Assembly (NCBI GenBank): GCA_963842725.1
Contig: CAWJHN010000004.1
Span: 1,860,001-1,924,000, forward strand
Source: UBA10649 sp963842725
GTDB lineage: Bacteria; Actinomycetota; Actinomycetes; S36-B12
DNA length: 64,000 bases
Direction: 5' to 3'
The notes under the pieces were generated by a model that saw only the letters and a list, made by a program, of their open reading frames with translations, was not told the origin of the DNA and ran no database searches. A program made the translations under genes and the position numbers. Numbering within the stretch: the first letter of the stretch is position 1; each line of letters begins with the position of its first letter. This document shows positions 61,727-64,000 of the stretch, piece after piece.

Positions 61727-64000
61727 ACCACGTGTCCGGCAAGGGGCTTGATCCGCGTGTGCACGGCGTCGACGATGTCGGCGACCGTCACGAAGAACTC
61801 CCACTCGAGCTCGGCGGGCGGGGCGATCCAATTCCGCGCACCGAGCACCACCACTGGGGCGTCGAGGTCGTCGAAGGCCTCGACGCCGACCTTGGCGGCG
61901 ATCGTGTTCAACCAACTGCCACGCAGGTTGGCGTCGGAGACGCAGACCAGGCGGCCGGTGCGGCGCACCGATTCCAGCAGCAGGCCGTAGTCGAACGGCA
62001 CCAGGGAGCGGGCGTCGATGACGTCGGCCTGCAGGCCGTGGGTTCCCGCGAGGGTGTCGGCGGCGTCCAGCGCCCGCTGCAGCGTGGCACCGACGCTGAG
62101 GATCGTCAGGTCGTCCCCGCTGCGTACGCGATGCGCGGTGCCGATCGGCACCCGATAGGGCTCGCGCGGCACGCCGTCCGGATGGATCGTCTCGGGCAGG
62201 TCGTAGAGCCGCTGGCTCTCGAAGAACAACACCGGGTCGTTGCCGGCCAGGGCGCTGGCCAGCAGGCCCTTGGCGTCGTGGGCCGTGGCGGGGAAGACCA
62301 CCTTGAGACCGGGCACCGTGGAGACCATGGAGCTCCAGTCCTGGGAGTGCTGGGCGCCGTACTTGGCGCCCACTGAGATCCGCACGACGAGCGGGAGCTG
62401 GACCAGGCCGCCGGACATCGCCTGCCACTTGGCCATCTGGTTGAACACCTCGTCCCCCGCCCGGCCGATGAAGTCGGCGTACATGAGCTCGACCAGGGCG
62501 CGTCCGCCGCTGAGCGCGTAGCCGACGCCGGCGCCGACGATCGCGGCCTCGGAGATCGGTGAGTTGAACAGGCGGTGCCGGGGCAGGAACTCGGTCAGCC
62601 CGCGGTAGACGCCGAACGAGCCGCCCCAGTCGCGGTTCTCCTCACCCCACAGGGCGAGCCGGTCGTCGGCCGCGGTGGCATCGACGACAGCCTCGAAGAG
62701 TGCGTCGCGGAAGGTGATCGCCTTGGCCCCGCTCAGTCTCGCTCCGTCGACCACGCCGGTGCGCGACTTGCGGGCCAGGGCCTGCAGGTGAGGCAGTTCG
62801 GCCGCGGGGACGGTGGTCTCGCCGGCGGGGGCGGTGCCGGGGTCGACCTCGGTGTTGTTGAACGTGGCCTGCGCCATCACCCGGTGGTCGGTGCGCAGCT
62901 CCAGACGCGGCGAGACCTCGGGGTCGATCGCCACCTCAAGGGCGGTGCGGACGACGTCCGCGGCCCAGGCCTTGTGCTCGGCCAGCCGCCCCGCCGGCAC
63001 GACGCCGCCGTCGACGAGGCGCTGGAAGTAGGTGGGGATCGGGTCGACCGCAGCCCACAGGTCGACCTCTTCCTTGGTGCGGTAGGAGGAGGCGTCGCTG
63101 GGGGAGTGACCGGTCAGGCGGTAGCACTGGCAGTCGATCAGCACCGGCCCGGTGCCGTCCTCGATGTGCCGACGTGCCTCTCGCATGGCGGCGATGACCG
63201 CCAGCGGGTTGTTCCCGTCCACGGTCTGGGCGTGCAGGTTGTCGGGGTTGACCCCCGCCCCGATCCGTGAGGGGTGGTCGAACGCCATGGTCTCGCCGAT
63301 GGTCTGGCCGCCCATGCCGTAGAAGTTGTTGACGATGAAGAAGACCACGGGGAGCCCGCCGCGGTGGCGCTCGTCCATCAGGTGACGCCACTGGCCCATG
63401 CTCGCGAACTGCAGGGACTCCCACACCGGCCCCGTGCCGGTGGAGGCGTCGCCGATGCTGGCCACGACGATGCCGTCCTTGACCTGCAGCCGGTTGTAGA
63501 GCGCCGCGCCGGTGGCCAGCGGGGCGGAGCCGCCCACGATGGCGTTGTTCGGATAGATACCCAGTGGCGGGAAGAAGGCATGCATGCTCCCGCCCAGACC
63601 GCGGTTGAACCCGGTGCGGCGCCCGAACGTCTCGGCGGTCATGCCGTACATCAGGAAGTTGATCGCCTGCTGCGCGGGGTCGTCGTCGGCGAGGTGCTTG
63701 TCGACCACCCGCCAGATGTCGCCGTGTGACCACGTGGACAGAGCCGTCTCGAGCTGATCGGAGTCGAGGGCGCGCATCGCGGACAGGCCCTTGGCGATCA
63801 CCTCTCCGTGGCTGCGGTGCGATCCGAACACCTTGTCGGTCGCCGTCAGGGTGAAGGACTGCCCGACGGCGGCACCCTCCTGCCCGATCGACAGGTGGGC
63901 GGGCCCGGCATGCGAGTAGCGGACGCCGAGGTAGGCGCCCTCGCGCTTGACCGCGTTGAGCATCAGCTCGAACTCGCGCACCAGCACCATGTCCCGGCCG
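61672..64000 (-). CDS. Fused alpha/beta thiamine-dependent 2-oxoacid dehydrogenase E1 (5' end outside)
   Basis: At least 772 residues; the frame is still open at the right edge, so its start is missing. The alpha half (about 1-380) has the thiamine diphosphate motif beginning G-D-A-S-T-G near 178 and ending in N-N-F-Y-G near 205. The beta half (about 425-772) begins I-T-F-R-D-A-L-F and has G-E-E-N near 447 and the late D-A-R-S-L-V-P-F near 690. Alpha and beta in one chain occurs in some actinobacterial and plant-type proteins related to branched-chain or acetoin dehydrogenases. The E2 component is not in the window. Confidence 0.5.
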   Translation of the reverse strand, partial: GRDMVLVREFELMLNAVKREGAYLGVRYSHAGPAHLSIGQEGAAVGQSFTLTATDKVFGSHRSHGEVIAKGLSAMRALDSDQLETALSTWSHGDIWRVVDKHLADDDPAQQAINFLMYGMTAETFGRRTGFNRGLGGSMHAFFPPLGIYPNNAIVGGSAPLATGAALYNRLQVKDGIVVASIGDASTGTGPVWESLQFASMGQWRHLMDERHRGGLPVVFFIVNNFYGMGGQTIGETMAFDHPSRIGAGVNPDNLHAQTVDGNNPLAVIAAMREARRHIEDGTGPVLIDCQCYRLTGHSPSDASSYRTKEEVDLWAAVDPIPTYFQRLVDGGVVPAGRLAEHKAWAADVVRTALEVAIDPEVSPRLELRTDHRVMAQATFNNTEVDPGTAPAGETTVPAAELPHLQALARKSRTGVVDGARLSGAKAITFRDALFEAVVDATAADDRLALWGEENRDWGGSFGVYRGLTEFLPRHRLFNSPISEAAIVGAGVGYALSGGRALVELMYADFIGRAGDEVFNQMAKWQAMSGGLVQLPLVVRISVGAKYGAQHSQDWSSMVSTVPGLKVVFPATAHDAKGLLASALAGNDPVLFFESQRLYDLPETIHPDGVPREPYRVPIGTAHRVRSGDDLTILSVGATLQRALDAADTLAGTHGLQADVIDARSLVPFDYGLLLESVRRTGRLVCVSDANLRGSWLNTIAAKVGVEAFDDLDAPVVVLGARNWIAPPAELEWEFFVTVADIVDAVHTRIKPLAGHVVQDGPGADGTLEESALGV

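Overview
The window is high-GC, gene-dense DNA in which nearly every real gene has the strong third-position G/C bias of an actinomycete. Several features point to Actinobacteria: many GTG starts, a LexA/SOS box of the mycobacterial type in front of dinB, LutABC-type lactate oxidation, lipoproteins with Ser/Thr/Ala-rich stalks, and two DUF559 (Vsr-like nuclease fold) orphans. The genus cannot be fixed from sequence alone.

Layout. 0-8.3 kb: the 3' end of a short-chain dehydrogenase, a DoxX protein, an ApbE flavin transferase, a large ArnT/GT39-type membrane glycosyltransferase, a two-domain FKBP lipoprotein and a large FAD/Fe-S D-2-hydroxyacid dehydrogenase. 8.3-14.8 kb: a minus-strand trio (Gfo/Idh/MocA oxidoreductase, dienelactone hydrolase, three-domain A-PCP-TE NRPS-like enzyme) divergent from a GMC oxidoreductase, then a stand-alone shikimate kinase. 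15-20.5 kb: a sugar ABC importer (binding protein and two permeases) and a clan-D glycosidase. 20.5-29 kb: an MFS exporter, a PIN toxin pair, argG, an acyl-CoA ligase, a thioesterase, and a sigma factor/membrane kinase/lipoprotein cassette.

29-46.6 kb is an aromatic-catabolism island. The lower meta-cleavage pathway (hydratase, acetaldehyde dehydrogenase, aldolase, 4-oxalocrotonate decarboxylase, tautomerase, semialdehyde dehydrogenase) runs leftward. A multicomponent phenol hydroxylase with an embedded catechol 2,3-dioxygenase runs rightward. Two divergent IclR regulators lie between them, and a second catechol 2,3-dioxygenase with its ferredoxin lies to the right. Together these would take phenol through catechol and 2-hydroxymuconic semialdehyde to pyruvate and acetyl-CoA. 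A shared inverted repeat, CGTTC-N9-GAACG, precedes the two main operons and (with one mismatch) the ferredoxin/dioxygenase operon. Two DUF559 genes sit inside this island, each bracketed by its own family of short palindromic or inverted repeats.

46.9-52.4 kb is a lactate locus (GntR repressor, lactate permease, LutABC). 52.4-64 kb holds a PPOX-fold protein, a zinc-ribbon protein, a secreted propeller/FN3 protein, an aldo/keto reductase, a matrixin-like protease, a CYTH protein, a 2TM protein, SOS-controlled dinB, a bacterial nitric oxide synthase oxygenase and a fused alpha/beta 2-oxoacid dehydrogenase E1 that runs off the right edge.

A general caution: many genes carry single-base insertions or deletions, especially between 12.9 and 18.4 kb. 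When each is repaired, full-length conserved proteins with correct stops and ATGA/TGATG overlaps reappear. I therefore read most of them as consensus-sequence errors rather than gene decay.
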